Shown here: positions 42,299-52,819 of the stretch, in pieces | Layout: each line of letters opens with the position of its first letter | Position numbering within the stretch: position 1 is the stretch's first letter | Assembly: GCA_018136815.1 (NCBI GenBank) | Contig: CM030934.1 | Span: forward strand, 5,665,318 to 5,729,317 | Origin: Isochrysis galbana | Taxonomy: Eukaryota > Haptophyta > Isochrysidales > Isochrysidaceae | Reading direction: 5' to 3' | DNA: 64,000 nt | Notes under the pieces: model-generated | What the model was told of the DNA's origin: nothing | What the model saw: the letters and a program-made list of their open reading frames with translations, nothing else | Database searches by the model: none | Translations under genes and position numbers: made by a program

Positions 42299-45200
42299 GT
42301 GGCGTCAGCTCACATCGAGTACAAGTTGCACGAGGCGCGGTCGACAGCCGCCGGTGATGGAGACGACCCCGAGTCCTCGCTCACCGAGGCACAGCGCGCG
42401 CTCCTCGACGCTATCACCATCGATCCCGATGAACAATTGTCGCCGTCCCAGAAGCAGCGCGTACGCTGCCTGCTGGCACGGCATGTCGACGCGTTCGCCC
42501 TCGACCCGAAGAACCCTCGGCACACGCATGTCATGGAGGTCGAGCTGCCTCTCCTGCCCGGTGCTACAGCCCACCGGCACGCTCCGTCCAAGATGGGCGA
42601 CGAGGGCCGCGCCATCGTCGACAAGCACGTCGCCGAGATGGAGGCGGCGGGCATCATCCGCAAGTCGAATTCGCCTTGGGCTTCGCGGGTTGTTCTCGTC
42701 GGTAAGAAAGATGGATCCGTTCGCTTCTGCGTCGACTATCGCGACACGAACTCGAAGCTTCGTATCTCGGACAGCCCTCTGCCGCTCACCGTCGAAGCTA
42801 TCGATCGTCTATCCCGAGGCCAAGGTTCTCGAGATTCTCTCTTTCTCTGCTTGCTCGATCTCGCCTCCGGCTTCTGGTGTCTGCCCATCAAGGAGGAGGA
42901 CAAACCCATCACGGCGTTCTGCACCCACCGCCAGAAGTACGAGTTCAATTACCTCCCGTTCGGCGTCCAATCCGGCCCTTCCTACATGTGTCGTCTCATG
43001 GACGCGGTGCTCCAAGGCCTCGCATGGGAAATTTGCATGCCGTACCTGGACGACATCGGGATTTGGTCGACAGGTACAGGCAGCACGCTCGAAGAACGCA
43101 TCGACGCCTCATTCGAGCAAATGCTTCACCGTCTCGATCTCGTCCTCGAGCGCCTCCGGTGGGCCGGTCTCTCATGTAAGGCCTCCAAGTGCATCTTGTG
43201 CGCTATCAAGGGCGAGTACCTCGGGCACGTCGTTTCTCGTCGTGGTCTCGAGATGGACCCCAAGAAAGTCGAGGCGGTACGCTCGATCGATCCGCGTCAC
43301 ATCAACTCGCTCGAAAAAGTCCGCTCGTTTCTCGGTCTTTGCTCGTACTACCGTCGGTTCATCAAGGGCTTCGCGCACGTCGCGGCCCCTCTCACCGACC
43401 TTACTCGTACGGGCGTCGATGTGGCTACCGTCTCTCAGTCACCTGAGTGTCAGACAGCGATCCGTCGCCTCATCGAGCTCATCACGTCTGCTCCAGTGTT
43501 GGCGGCGCCTCGTCACGACAAAGAGTTCATCGTCAAAACGGACGCGGCCAGTACCCTGGGTATCGGCGGAGTCCTGTCGCAAATTGACGACCACGGGCAT
43601 GAGCATGTCGTCGCGTACTACGGTCGCCGCCTCACCGCCGCGGAGCGTCACTGGACCACCACCGAGGTGGAGCTTCTCGCCGCCTTGGAAAGCATTCGCA
43701 CTTGGCGACCGTACCTTTGGGGCCGACACTTTCGCCTCGTCATCGATCACCAAGCGCTCCGTTGGTTGCACACCATGAAGGACACCGTCCAGGGTGGGCC
43801 GGCGTCGCGCTTGATGCGATGGGCGCTCAAGTTGTCCGAGTACCGTTTTACCGTCGAGCACAAACCTGGCGCGAACCACAAAGACGCTGATGGAGTGTCG
43901 CGCTTGGTGGCGGCAGACGACGAGACGTCGGAGACGTCCGCTCCTAAGCAGGGGGGTGGGCAGCTACTAGCCGCCGTCGTCCCTAACTCTCGCTCCACCA
44001 CGGCATCGGATGGTCAGCCGCCAGCCGTCGCCGCCTCTCGTTCTCGTACCACAACGGCATCCAGTCTGCAAGCCGACGAACGGTCGTCCAGGTTGTCCTC
44101 TACGACCAGGGATTCTATCAACCTCTCCTACCTCGACGTCGGTACACCCAACGCCGAGGCGCTCAAAGAGGCACAGGCCGAGGACCCCGACTGCCACGAC
44201 CTCATTCGCTTCCTCTCCTCGTCTCCTCACAACCCCGATCTCGATCACCGTCGCTTGCGCTGGCTCAGCCGCGAATCTTCGCGATGCCTGTTGCGATCTG
44301 GACTACTCTACCGACGAGTACCGACGAGAGACGGCGAGAAGCTCTGCCTCTACGTGCCGAAGACGATGCGCCGCGCCTACCTCGAAGCCTTTCACGACCA
44401 CCTGTGCCACCTCGGCGACAACCGAATGGCGCGCCTTCTACGAGACCGATATTTTTGGCCTGGGATGAACGCAGACGTCTGTGAGCACGTTCGCCAATGC
44501 CATGAATGCACTTTAGCTAAGCCTCCCTTCCGCCACCTCGCAGACCCAAAGGGACCGCAGGTCGGCGCCTATCCGTTCGACATCGTCTTCTGCGACGTCG
44601 TCTCGATGGCTCCCACGCACGACTTCATCAAGGGCTCTCGAGGCTTCGACAAGCTCCTCGTCTTCGTAGACTCGCTCACTCGTTGGATCGAGGCGGCCCC
44701 TCACAACGGCGACCCCTCGAGTGCCGACGCTCTTCACGCCTTCATGTCGTACGTCGTTTCTCGGCACGGAGTACCAAGGCAACTTCGCTCGGACTCCGGC
44801 AGCAATCTCGCTAGTCAACTCACCTCGATCATCCTCGAGCGCACCGGCACCGACTTGCGGCCGAGCACACCTCATCATCACGAGAGCGTGGGCCTGGTCG
44901 AACGAGCTCAGCAAACATTGATCAACATGGCTCGCGCTACTGATGAAGGCGGCGGTCATTGGGTCGATCATCTCCCGTTCTTTCTAATGAGCATGCGCGC
45001 TTCAGCCAATCGCATTACCCGCATGTCGCCTGCTGCCTTGCTCTATGGCCGTGAGCATCGCCTGCCTGCACAGCTTTCTGATCCACCTGACACTGGCCCA
45101 CCTCCCGAGTTACCTCAGGAAATTCGCTCGTACGCTTGGAAAATGCATTGTCGTTTGAAGGCGGCGTGGGCCGCGGCTTATGATGCAACTTTAGAGTCTC

Positions 45201-46087
45201 AAGCCGACGCACTCGCTGACACACTACGCACTCACTCTCCCCCTATCCAATTTGCTCCAGGTGATAGGGTGGTTCGCAAAATTCCAGGACACCGCAACAA
45301 GCTCCTCTACCACTACAGCGGACCATACCGCATTGCTGAGGCGCTTGGCGCTGGCCGCTACCGACTACGCGACCAAGAAAATCGCCTCCTCTCCGAGGAG
45401 GTGCATGTGACTAACCTCCGTCCCTACTATACCCTCACAGATGAAGACCCCGTCCAAAGAGATGAGTATCTGGTTGATTCCCTCCTTGACCGCAAGGGTC
45501 GAGGCGATTCAAGGCAGTATCTCGTCAAATGGCGTGGCTACGCGAAAGCTGCGGCCACATGGGAGCCGCTAGCCGAATTGCTTCGCCGCTGCGAGTCGCT
45601 CGTCACTGCCTATGATGATGCTCACCCCTTCCCGCCTCTTCGTAAGCCTCAGATGAGAAAGCGGGCTGCAGAATCACAATCTCAGACCGTCTCAACTCCA
45701 CCGACGTCGCACGCGATCGAAGCTCCCGTGGGATCCGAGACCACCGGCTCGGATCATCAGGCCCCGCGCCGCTCGCCTCGTCTCGCACCGTCCTCGCACA
45801 GTGGCCCCATTGCTCATGTCTCCCATTTGCCCGTCTCAGCCCGCCCGTCTGTTGCCAACCCTGCAGGTCCAATGATGCGGCCGCAGCACGCGGTCTTCGT
45901 CCTCGGGCAGTGGTGGTACTCGTCGGGATCGTCGCGCGGTTCCCCGTGGTTTGGCTCCCACGCATTTGTGCACGATGCCCTTGCCTCGCCTACCTTCGTT
46001 CGCTGTCGCTCCGAGGCTCTCGCACGCCTGTCGCCATCGGATCGCACCCTCGTCTCTCTCCTCGATACACCCTCTGCGTTCTTCTGA
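42299..46087 (+). CDS. Ty3/gypsy pol with chromodomain (no gag or protease)
   Basis: An open frame of 1262 codons. Its first codon is GTG, and the first in-frame ATG is about 42533, so it has lost its own start. It encodes an RT with AGIIRKSNSPWASRVVLVGK, VRFCVDYRDTN, FNYLPFGVQSGP and the catalytic box YLDD (around residue 250); RNase H (FIVKTDAASTLGIGGVLSQ, ALESIRTWRPYLWG); integrase zinc finger (HDHLCHLGDN ... CHECTLAK), and catalytic Asp, Asp and Glu (FCDVVS, LRSDSGSN, GLVERAQQ). A chromodomain (EYLVDSLLDRKG, YLVKWRGY) lies at about 1060-1110, which can steer integration to particular chromatin. The frame has no stop, so decay is minimal. About 150 residues of low-complexity tail follow the chromodomain. 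Confidence 0.9.
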   Translation: MASAHIEYKLHEARSTAAGDGDDPESSLTEAQRALLDAITIDPDEQLSPSQKQRVRCLLARHVDAFALDPKNPRHTHVMEVELPLLPGATAHRHAPSKMGDEGRAIVDKHVAEMEAAGIIRKSNSPWASRVVLVGKKDGSVRFCVDYRDTNSKLRISDSPLPLTVEAIDRLSRGQGSRDSLFLCLLDLASGFWCLPIKEEDKPITAFCTHRQKYEFNYLPFGVQSGPSYMCRLMDAVLQGLAWEICMPYLDDIGIWSTGTGSTLEERIDASFEQMLHRLDLVLERLRWAGLSCKASKCILCAIKGEYLGHVVSRRGLEMDPKKVEAVRSIDPRHINSLEKVRSFLGLCSYYRRFIKGFAHVAAPLTDLTRTGVDVATVSQSPECQTAIRRLIELITSAPVLAAPRHDKEFIVKTDAASTLGIGGVLSQIDDHGHEHVVAYYGRRLTAAERHWTTTEVELLAALESIRTWRPYLWGRHFRLVIDHQALRWLHTMKDTVQGGPASRLMRWALKLSEYRFTVEHKPGANHKDADGVSRLVAADDETSETSAPKQGGGQLLAAVVPNSRSTTASDGQPPAVAASRSRTTTASSLQADERSSRLSSTTRDSINLSYLDVGTPNAEALKEAQAEDPDCHDLIRFLSSSPHNPDLDHRRLRWLSRESSRCLLRSGLLYRRVPTRDGEKLCLYVPKTMRRAYLEAFHDHLCHLGDNRMARLLRDRYFWPGMNADVCEHVRQCHECTLAKPPFRHLADPKGPQVGAYPFDIVFCDVVSMAPTHDFIKGSRGFDKLLVFVDSLTRWIEAAPHNGDPSSADALHAFMSYVVSRHGVPRQLRSDSGSNLASQLTSIILERTGTDLRPSTPHHHESVGLVERAQQTLINMARATDEGGGHWVDHLPFFLMSMRASANRITRMSPAALLYGREHRLPAQLSDPPDTGPPPELPQEIRSYAWKMHCRLKAAWAAAYDATLESQADALADTLRTHSPPIQFAPGDRVVRKIPGHRNKLLYHYSGPYRIAEALGAGRYRLRDQENRLLSEEVHVTNLRPYYTLTDEDPVQRDEYLVDSLLDRKGRGDSRQYLVKWRGYAKAAATWEPLAELLRRCESLVTAYDDAHPFPPLRKPQMRKRAAESQSQTVSTPPTSHAIEAPVGSETTGSDHQAPRRSPRLAPSSHSGPIAHVSHLPVSARPSVANPAGPMMRPQHAVFVLGQWWYSSGSSRGSPWFGSHAFVHDALASPTFVRCRSEALARLSPSDRTLVSLLDTPSAFF

Positions 46088-46977
46088 CAGTCGCGACTGT
46101 CACGCCCCTTCAGATATCTCTCAACGCCGTCGTTTACGTTTGATCGCGGTACGGGAACGTACGGGAATTCTTTTCCAGTTCCCCCCCGCGGTCGCCGAAT
46201 TTTCCCCCCGCGGCCGCCGAATAGTTCCCCCCGCGGGAAGAGAGGTATGGCTCGCCCCCCCTTTCGACCACGGAGGATGGATCTCCCTCCCCTTTCGCTG
46301 CGCTCTGTCAGGAGACCCCCGAACCTTGTCGTTTAGCTCGCGCGTGACGTGCCGAGCCCGTCGTGATATCTCGCCGCCTTTCGCCGTTGGCTGTTCGACT
46401 ACTCATATATCGAAGAACAGGAGACGCCGCGTTGTAACTTGGGTGCCGCCACACCGCCCAAACATCCAGGTAAAACTCTCGTAAAAGAGAGAAGGGGATG
46501 GGTTGCAGCGTTGAGTCCTGCGGTCTGCCGCGCCGGCCGCCGATTCTACACCTCATCGTCCGGACGGGTGTGGTACCCCTTGTCTCCTCGGTCGTCGTGC
46601 ACTATTCTTATAGTTCGTCGTTCGTCGTTCGTCGTTCGTTCTTCGATTCTCGATTCTCGATTCTCGTCGTTCCGCGTTCTTCGTTTCTCGTTCTTCGATT
46701 CTCGATTCTCGTCGTTCCGCGTTCTTCGTTTCTCGCTCTCGATTCTCGATTCTTGTCGTTCCGCGTTCTCATCGGTCCTCGATTGTTCGTTGTTCGTAAT
46801 TCGTAACTTCTCGATTTATTGTTTCATTCGCTCTTCGGATTTATTCGCTCTTCGCTCTTGGCTCATTCGGTCTCGTTCATGATTGCTCTTCTGCCTTTCT
46901 CGTGGCTTGCTTGGAGCTCTCCGATGTCCGTTAGGTTCTCTTCTTTCCTCGCGGGACGCTCGATCCTAGCAGGGGGG
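46088..46977 (+). other. Gypsy 3' untranslated region with simple repeats and PPT
   Basis: Contains CCCCCCGCGG triplicates at about 46180-46240 and many copies of TTCGATTCTCG/TTCGTCGTT (46615-46760). It ends with the polypurine tract AGCAGGGGGG at 46969-46977. Confidence 0.75.
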
Positions 46978-47825
46978 TGTCGCATTCGCGAATCGACACT
47001 CGTTAGGCTTCGCTCTTCTCTTCGTCGTTCGGTATTTATCGTTATAATTCTCTCGTTATCGTTCTCGGTCAAAAGCTTCGCTTGGATGCATGGGATCGTG
47101 GGTTGTGGAGCGCCCTCTCTCTTTCTCTCGAAAGAGAAGGGAAGTTTCCCTACCTTTCTTCCTCCCAGACGCCTCGCAGATAGGTTTAATTTGCTATCTC
47201 CCCTGCGGTTCTTTATCTGCTTCTGGGGGCAATCAGGTTTAATTTGCGACCTCTTCGTATCTCCCCCTTAGGCACATCGCACTCCTTTCGTCTTATTTGG
47301 TAGGTCTCTTGGAATCTTGTGCAGCAGGATTGCCCCTCGTTTCCGTTATGGTGCGATTCCCGTTCCAGACAAGAACGCCGACAGATCGCCCTTTGATCGT
47401 CGTCCGTCGTTGTCTGATCGGAGTGTTTGGGTTTGATTTCAGTCGAGTTATGTGAGAAAGTCGTGGGGCGAGAGTCGGGGTGTTTTCCTGGGTGTCGTTG
47501 TCCGTCGTCCTGTCGTCAGTCGTCATCCGTCGTCGCTCTCGCTCTCGTCGCTCTCGCTCTCGTAACACTCAGACCTTACAATCCCTCCTCGCCTCGCCAG
47601 CCCCTGCCACCACAGCCCTCCTCACACTCACCCTCGCCTCTCGCCGCTCGCTCAATGTCGCTTTCGCCGCCGTCCTCGCCCTCGCTCAAGCCCGCCTGCC
47701 CGCCTTCCTCTGCTGACAGGCTTCAGCCCGTCAGCACCTCCGAACTCGTCTCCTCCGCCGCGCCTGCCGCCGGCATGGCCCCTTCCTCATTGCCCTCAGG
47801 CCCTAAGGGCCATCCCAATTCGTCA
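46978..47825 (+). repeat. Complete 3' LTR of gypsy element
   Basis: 848 bp, TGTCGCATTCGCGA...CCAATTCGTCA, flanked directly by TCCAG. The end is confirmed by the independent LTR fragment at 23163-23260. Confidence 0.85.
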
Positions 47826-47830
47826 TCCAG

Positions 47831-48240
47831 TTGCGTGCCTTTTCAAGCAGCAAGGTAAGCTGGCAGTTTTGCGTTCAAGTCGTCGTTGAATCGAGGGATG
47901 CTCGCAAAGGGAGGCAAAGCAGCAAGCTATTGCACCCACACATGGTTCACCTTACCATAAGCAAACGCTGGGTTGAATGCACGAAGGGCGCCCATGATGC
48001 GATGCTGCTCTTTGCAGCAGTAAGGGGTTGCACATCGGTCATTTAATCGATCCTCCAGATAATTGAAAGCACCCTTCTCGCGACGAACCACCTCAGCCCA
48101 TTGTGGCAGCTGACACACATCAATGGCCCTACGAATTTCGTTCTCATCTGTGATGTGAAGACTGCAACGATACGCGAAAGAAAGCCTCAAGTGGTAAACC
48201 CAACGAGGCCAAATATGAGGGGCTCCGAATGGGCTCCTAT
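47831..48240 (-). pseudogene. hAT transposase, middle part (interrupted)
   Basis: The minus frame has WVYHLRLSFAYRCSLHITDE, QLPQWAEVVRREKGAFNYLE, KEQHRIMGALRAFNPAFAYG and LPPFASIPRFNDDLNAKLPA, ending in YLAA, a plausible run-in to the dimerisation domain on the other side of the gypsy element. Two in-frame stops interrupt it. The order and frame agree with the 41269-41507 half. Confidence 0.6.
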
Positions 48241-48349
48241 CGCAGGAAATCCCCCCCGGAAGACTTCAAACGATTTAAATGGCTGAAATCCAAAGAATAC
48301 GCCACCATACCAAGGGTACCCCTTGGGGACCAGAAGGCAATCAATACCT

Positions 48350-48606
48350 TTTGGACTGCAGGCTATTCCGCTATTTTCCGCTCTACCGTTATAACCGCGA
48401 TGGTAAATCATCAATCTTCGTTCTCATGTCTATCTATACGTCTACGACGTCTCCACGCTTCTATCAATCACTACACTTCATTCAATGTTGGTCTACCATT
48501 ATATCCACGTGGCCAAGCAGCTTCTACAGCGCCTACGGACGCGTGGGTTGCCAAGGATGGAGTCTCAGGAGCCTTACCCGGATCTTGGGAACAGTCCATC
48601 TCCACA
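48350..48606 (+). repeat. Internally deleted LTR (family 2), inserted into LINE L4
   Basis: Matches 33385-33560 and then jumps to 34308-34381, so about 750 bp are missing internally. Its right end CATCTCCACA directly abuts the LINE endonuclease coding sequence, breaking it after SDHHPVV. Confidence 0.75.
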
Positions 48607-49350
48607 TACCACCGGGTGGTGGTCCGACGCCGCTAGGCCCGTGAAAAGTTTAAGATCTATGTATGCCTTGTGCCATCTCCACGTGGAGTAGTATTCCGCG
48701 GCGTATACTCGATCTATCCTTGTGTGGGTCTGGTGCCCGCACCTCGTGTATTGTTCTTTTAAGCCCGGATTAACTAGCAGTTGGACGTCCGTGAGCCCAT
48801 GCGAGGCGAGCGCCCTCGTGAGGGCTCTGCCTCCCGTATTTGCATAAGGGGTCGCCCCCGCGATGGGCCGGGTGTCTCTATGTATGTTTTCCACGCAATT
48901 GAAATCGCCCGCTATAATAGTGTGAGAAAGTATTCCCGATGTCTCATGAAGGACTTTGATGTCTTCTTTACGCTTATTTGGTTGAGCATTTAGATACACT
49001 GAGGCGAAAGATATTGTTTCATGCCCGATTTTTGCCTTTACTACTACCAGCCTTCCCGGGATAACTACCGACCAAGATTCTACTACTACGTCGCTTCTGT
49101 CTCTTCTAATGGCTACCGCCACTCCGCTCCCAGGGTCGCCCCTAGACGCGGGGGATTGAAACCAGTCCCAACCAAGGGACCGGGCCAAACCTTGCACCCT
49201 TAGGTGCCACCCATCGCTGTAATGGTGTAGTTCTTGCGCGTACAGAACATGGATCCCTCCTAGTCTCGCTTGCGCTAGAGTTGACGCTAATTTATGTTTC
49301 GCTCCGTTCAAATTGTATGTCGCAATCTTTAAGTCTCTACTATTCACCAT
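48607..49350 (-). pseudogene. LINE AP-endonuclease (EEP) domain, 3'-truncated ORF2
   Basis: The frame from ATG 49350 (MVNSRDLKIATYNLNGAKHK) contains all EEP signature motifs: ATYNLNG (Asn), YAQELHHY (Glu), SVYLNAQP, IAGDFNC (Asp/Asn), HTRIDRVYA and AASDHHPV (Asp-His). The nicking domain therefore looks catalytically intact. It breaks off at the LTR boundary, so no RT follows. The ATG overlaps the ORF1 stop in the string ATGGTGAATAG, which may be a reinitiation-type junction; in copy L3 the two are in one frame. Confidence 0.8.
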
Positions 49351-50987
49351 GACGGTAAAGGCAACTAACTCCGTTCACGCAGTACCCTGGATAAGCCTTA
49401 TTAGGTTTGGGATTGCATTTGACCATACAAATTTGTTTGCCCGTGGTGGGATCCTTCACCCAACATCCGGGGATGTCGTGGCTGGAGGAGCATTGGACGG
49501 TTTGACGTCCTTTCATGCGGTTGTTTTTGCATTCGCCCGCCATGAATCGGCGGCATGGCGCCGCCGCTCCAAGGCCCATGAGGGCCCTGTAGTCCATGGC
49601 GTTACTTGCGTCCCTTTGGCGCTTTCGTTGCTCTGCTTTCGCCTTATCTTGTTCGCACGTGCATTGGCGAAAGCTAACTTGGTTTTTACGCAGAAATGAT
49701 ATAGCCCACGGCTTGTCGTATCCTTTGCAGCCTCCGGGGGCTCCATGGATGGCTAACTCCCCTTCAGGAGTCACACACCACTGATGATCGGACCGCATAG
49801 TCCAAGTTGAAATTTTCTCCGTCATCGAGAGTCACATGAAAGTTTCGAGGGAAACGGTGCCCTAAGGCCGACGTGTCCGTGTAAACATAAAAGTGCCAGA
49901 TTGGACGCTTGCCGGACTCAACTTTCGTGATTCCTTCGAGTGAGGTTTTGGCTCGCTGTTGGTTGCCCCTTAGCACGTGGAAACCCTCGCGCTCGAGCGA
50001 GTTAGCCAAATGCCTAGTCTTGGTCTTAAACGCCTTGATCGGATCAAAGATGCGAAAAACAATGTAGGTCGCCACCTCTTTTAGGGAGGACCGGATAGCG
50101 CTCGACTTACGAGGGGCCGAGTCGGTTAACGCGCCATAGGTGATTCCAAATTCGTGCGGGACTCCAGAGAGTGCTGTGTGAATTTTGTCTCCGTATGCGG
50201 CCTTGAATTGATCGTGTGCGTCCTCATCGACGTAGAAGATCCAAGGGCCTTTGCGGCCCTTGTCCATGCCATCTGGAGTTGCGTCTAGGCCTTCCAGCCT
50301 AGAGAGGAGGAATTTCATGAAGGTAGCGACATCCTCGCTCTTGATGTCCTTTTTGTCATCAGCTAGCTGAGCTAGCTGGATGAAAAAAGGCGTGTCTTCG
50401 GGCTCCTCTTCCTCATCAGGTGGAGGAGAAGCAAAGGGGGTGGTGTTGTGGAGAGTCGGCTTTGGATCCGATTGTGGATCCGCCCGCTTGCGCGATGGCT
50501 GCTGTGGTTGTTGGGCTTGTGGCTGCTGGGCTTGCTGGGCTGGATCCTTCCCTTTGTGTCCATGCGCAGCTTGCGCGTATGTCCTGGCTGCTTGAGTTGG
50601 TTGTTGGTTTGAGGGCGCAAAGGCCCCCAAAATGGATTGTTGTGTTGAGTGCCCGCCCCCGAGGGGTGCACTGATGGTAGGAGTGGCCGCCATGGGGGTG
50701 GCAGCAGAGCTGCCACCTCCCATGGGGAGTCCTTGAGTTGGTGGAGGAGCGGGGGGGTTGGGTGGCAGGGCATTGCCCTGGGTCTGGTTGTCACCAGGGA
50801 ACAGGACGCCGCCTGTTCCCTGGTTCTGTGGCAGCTTGGGAGGCGAGGGTGGTGCCGTCATGTCGACGTCGTTGTCAGGCGGCGCGGCGGCCTGTGGGCG
50901 CTTGGGCTCCGGCGGTTTGGGGCGGCCCCGTTGGGGCGTCGTGACGGCGGGGGGCTGGGAGGTGGGAGCGGTCGGCGCGCGCTCCAT
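49340..50987 (-). pseudogene. LINE ORF1 with frameshift near 49790
   Basis: Starts with ATG 50987 (MERAPTAPTSQPPAVTTPQR). The first 180 residues are Pro/Gln-rich. A gag-like core follows (FFIQLAQLADDKKDIKSEDV, FMKFLLSRLEGLDAT, GPWIFYVDEDAHDQFKAAYG), parallel to copy L3. A one-base shift near 49790 moves the frame between DYAVRSS and DHQWCVTPEGELAIHG. Cys/His clusters CRRFMAGECKNNR, CSSSHDIPGCW and YCVNGVSCLYRH close the ORF at 49340. Confidence 0.75.
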
Positions 50988-51011
50988 CGCTAAAACTATA
51001 ACAATAGTTTT

Positions 51012-51845
51012 CTTGGAGACGGATTCGGAGGCGGCAAGTGTACAAGGCCCCTTCCTTACCCGCAACAGTACGCCCTCCACAACACCATACCTTTGATGGA
51101 GCCCCTAGTTGAAGTTTGTAGCCCTTCCATTCAACCCAAAGCGTGCGAGGAATCTCAGTTTTGGAACGGAGGTACTATTATTATTATCTCACGGCGTTGG
51201 TGTGCCATCGCGCATGCCTGCTACTGTTGCGGCGCATGATCGGACGTGCCAGAGAGCGTAAGAGTAAGAGTAGGCGTAGGCACGACACCCTTCACCCTCT
51301 TTCCTAACACATACTACCGATGGGGCACAGGTGGCTATTGCCATTGCACTCATCGATAGGACCGAGCAGAATTGGGAAGACGAAGACGAGCGAATGGGTT
51401 ACGAATGCGTCGAGAGCATGCATGAACCGCCTCTCGTTGGAAGCTCACAAAGCACTCAATCGCTCACACTGACACTGAATCGATCACCCAACGCATTTGA
51501 GAATTTAGGGCAATGCACCTACTCTGGGGAAGAGTCATGCATCGTGTTGCTCCAAGTGTACACTCTTCCGGTGCTCTCAGTGCACCCGAAGGAAAGCCTA
51601 TTGGAAAAACGCGAGGTTGATGGTAGGGACTATTCAAGCAACATATGAGAAAACAGTTAGACGCCTGGCCAAAGGATCCTGGCGCATGCCAACAGTGCAC
51701 GTACAATGCACGGTGGTCGAACAGGAGTCGACATCCTTGAATTGTGAGAACTAAAGTGTTCATAGAACTTTAGGACTCTTGCGATGTGTATTCAGTAGAA
51801 ATCTCTGTTGCTCTTGTCACCGGTCAAAGCTCTGCGGCTCTCATC
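51012..51845. other. Intergenic; no gene seen
   Basis: 51012-51090 is the LINE 5' leader. The rest is ordinary-complexity sequence. A plus-strand frame 51331-51648 has no recognised domain. Confidence 0.35.
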
Positions 51846-52694
51846 TCAAAGCTTGACGGGATCGAGCCAATTGGCGTGCTTCGGCAGCGTGGCGTTTTGC
51901 AGCGTCTGCATGCACAGGAATCCAGTGGACGTCGACAGACCGGCACGAACGCACCCCTCGACGTCCATCATAGAGTCGGTTATGCCAAAGGCCGGAGCGA
52001 GGATATTGTCCGAGAAAGATATGTCTGTGCCAACAAAAGTTCCAGTTGCGGCGCCAATGGAGACGGACAGCATGGCATCGCCGCAAAGGTTGGCATAATC
52101 GGCGGCGGGAAGGCCAATTGGCCGAAAGAGAACGCGGCCGATCCGAAGACCGGCGAAGAAGAAGGCCCCAGTCGCAGCCCCGCAGCCAATGGCTGTGGAG
52201 TAGAAGCCGCACCCTGCGTCGTCGTGCAAGAAGTTGACAACGGGCTGCCAGGCGAAGCCGGAGCAGAAGGCGGCAGAAGACAGCCACAGGCCAGTGACGA
52301 GGTCGCTCTTGACGTTGTCTGTCTTTCCCGTCATCGCCTTACAAGCCACCAGGGTTGAATGTCCGACTAGCACGCCGGTAAAATCTCCAGCACCAGTGGC
52401 CACAAAAAAGTTGAGCGAGTCTGGCTCAAATCCTTGTTGGCCAGCAACGAGCGAGGCAGCCTGCCAACCGAAGCCGGCGGGGAAGATCTTAGAGACGATG
52501 ACCTCGATAGTCGACGTGAACCGTTTGGCTAGAGTCGATTCGGGCACCTTGATTGCCTCGGCAGGGATATCTGATGCTAAGGCGCTCATCTCTCGGCGCT
52601 GTGGAACCGCCCGGATGGCTGCTGCGACGAGGCCACGATGGAGTGAGGGCGCAGCGGCGGGGCGGGCAAAGCTTCTCATCGTGTTGAAGAGCAT
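51846..52694 (-). CDS. Multi-pass membrane protein with N-terminal presequence
   Basis: 282 residues from ATG 52694 (MLFNTMRSFARPAAAPSLHR) or 277 from ATG 52679 (MRSFARPAAAPSLHRG). The N-terminus is Arg/Ala/Ser-rich without acids, like a mitochondrial or plastid presequence. Four or five hydrophobic Gly/Ala-rich spans follow (IFPAGFGWQAASLVAG, GDFTGVLVGHSTLVACKAM, TGLWLSSAAFCSGFAW, AIGCGAATGAFFFAGL, GDAMLSVSIGAATGTFVG), so it is probably an inner organelle-membrane protein. Polar loops with SLNFF, DNVKSD and HDDAGCGFYS recur between spans. I do not recognise a family; similar conserved algal proteins of unknown function are likely. There are no introns. The 5' sense-strand region is C/T-rich (plus-strand G runs at 53010-53210). 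Confidence 0.7.
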   Translation of the reverse strand: MLFNTMRSFARPAAAPSLHRGLVAAAIRAVPQRREMSALASDIPAEAIKVPESTLAKRFTSTIEVIVSKIFPAGFGWQAASLVAGQQGFEPDSLNFFVATGAGDFTGVLVGHSTLVACKAMTGKTDNVKSDLVTGLWLSSAAFCSGFAWQPVVNFLHDDAGCGFYSTAIGCGAATGAFFFAGLRIGRVLFRPIGLPAADYANLCGDAMLSVSIGAATGTFVGTDISFSDNILAPAFGITDSMMDVEGCVRAGLSTSTGFLCMQTLQNATLPKHANWLDPVKL

Positions 52695-52819
52695 AACCAA
52701 GTCCGTGGTTAAATCGAATAGGACGCGGCAGGGGCGAGGTGGGTGGGGGAAAAGGCGGTCTGTCTCCTCACGAAGGGGGCTGGGTGGGTCGGGCGGATGC
52801 AGCCAGCTCGCACTCTCTC

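Larger units (their letters stand above)
41508..47825 (+). mobile_element. Chromodomain Ty3/gypsy retrotransposon (gag-less)
   Basis: Bounded by TG...CA ends and an exact 5-bp target duplication TCCAG (41503-41507 and 47826-47830). The 3' LTR is full length (46978-47825, 848 bp). The 5' LTR (41508-42269) lacks its last 86 bp; a deletion has removed the LTR end, primer-binding site, gag and protease, and joined the LTR directly to pol. A polypurine tract (AGCAGGGGGG) precedes the 3' LTR. It cannot start minus-strand synthesis by the usual route, so it is non-autonomous. The two LTRs are nearly identical over the shared 762 bp, which suggests a recent insertion. Confidence 0.9.
48607..51011 (-). 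mobile_element. LINE 5' half with complete endonuclease (copy L4)
   Basis: Minus-strand element containing ORF1 (50987 to about 49340, one frameshift) and the full AP-endonuclease domain (49350-48607). Everything 3' of it, including the reverse transcriptase, was lost where the LTR fragment abuts. An 8-bp hairpin sits 4 nt before the ORF1 ATG (50992-51011), and a 9-bp one at 50697-50717. Confidence 0.85.

Noticed and set aside
42354-43778. 474-codon open frame on the plus strand
   Set aside because: It overlaps pol in another frame and is Ser/Arg-rich, a shadow of the pol codon usage.
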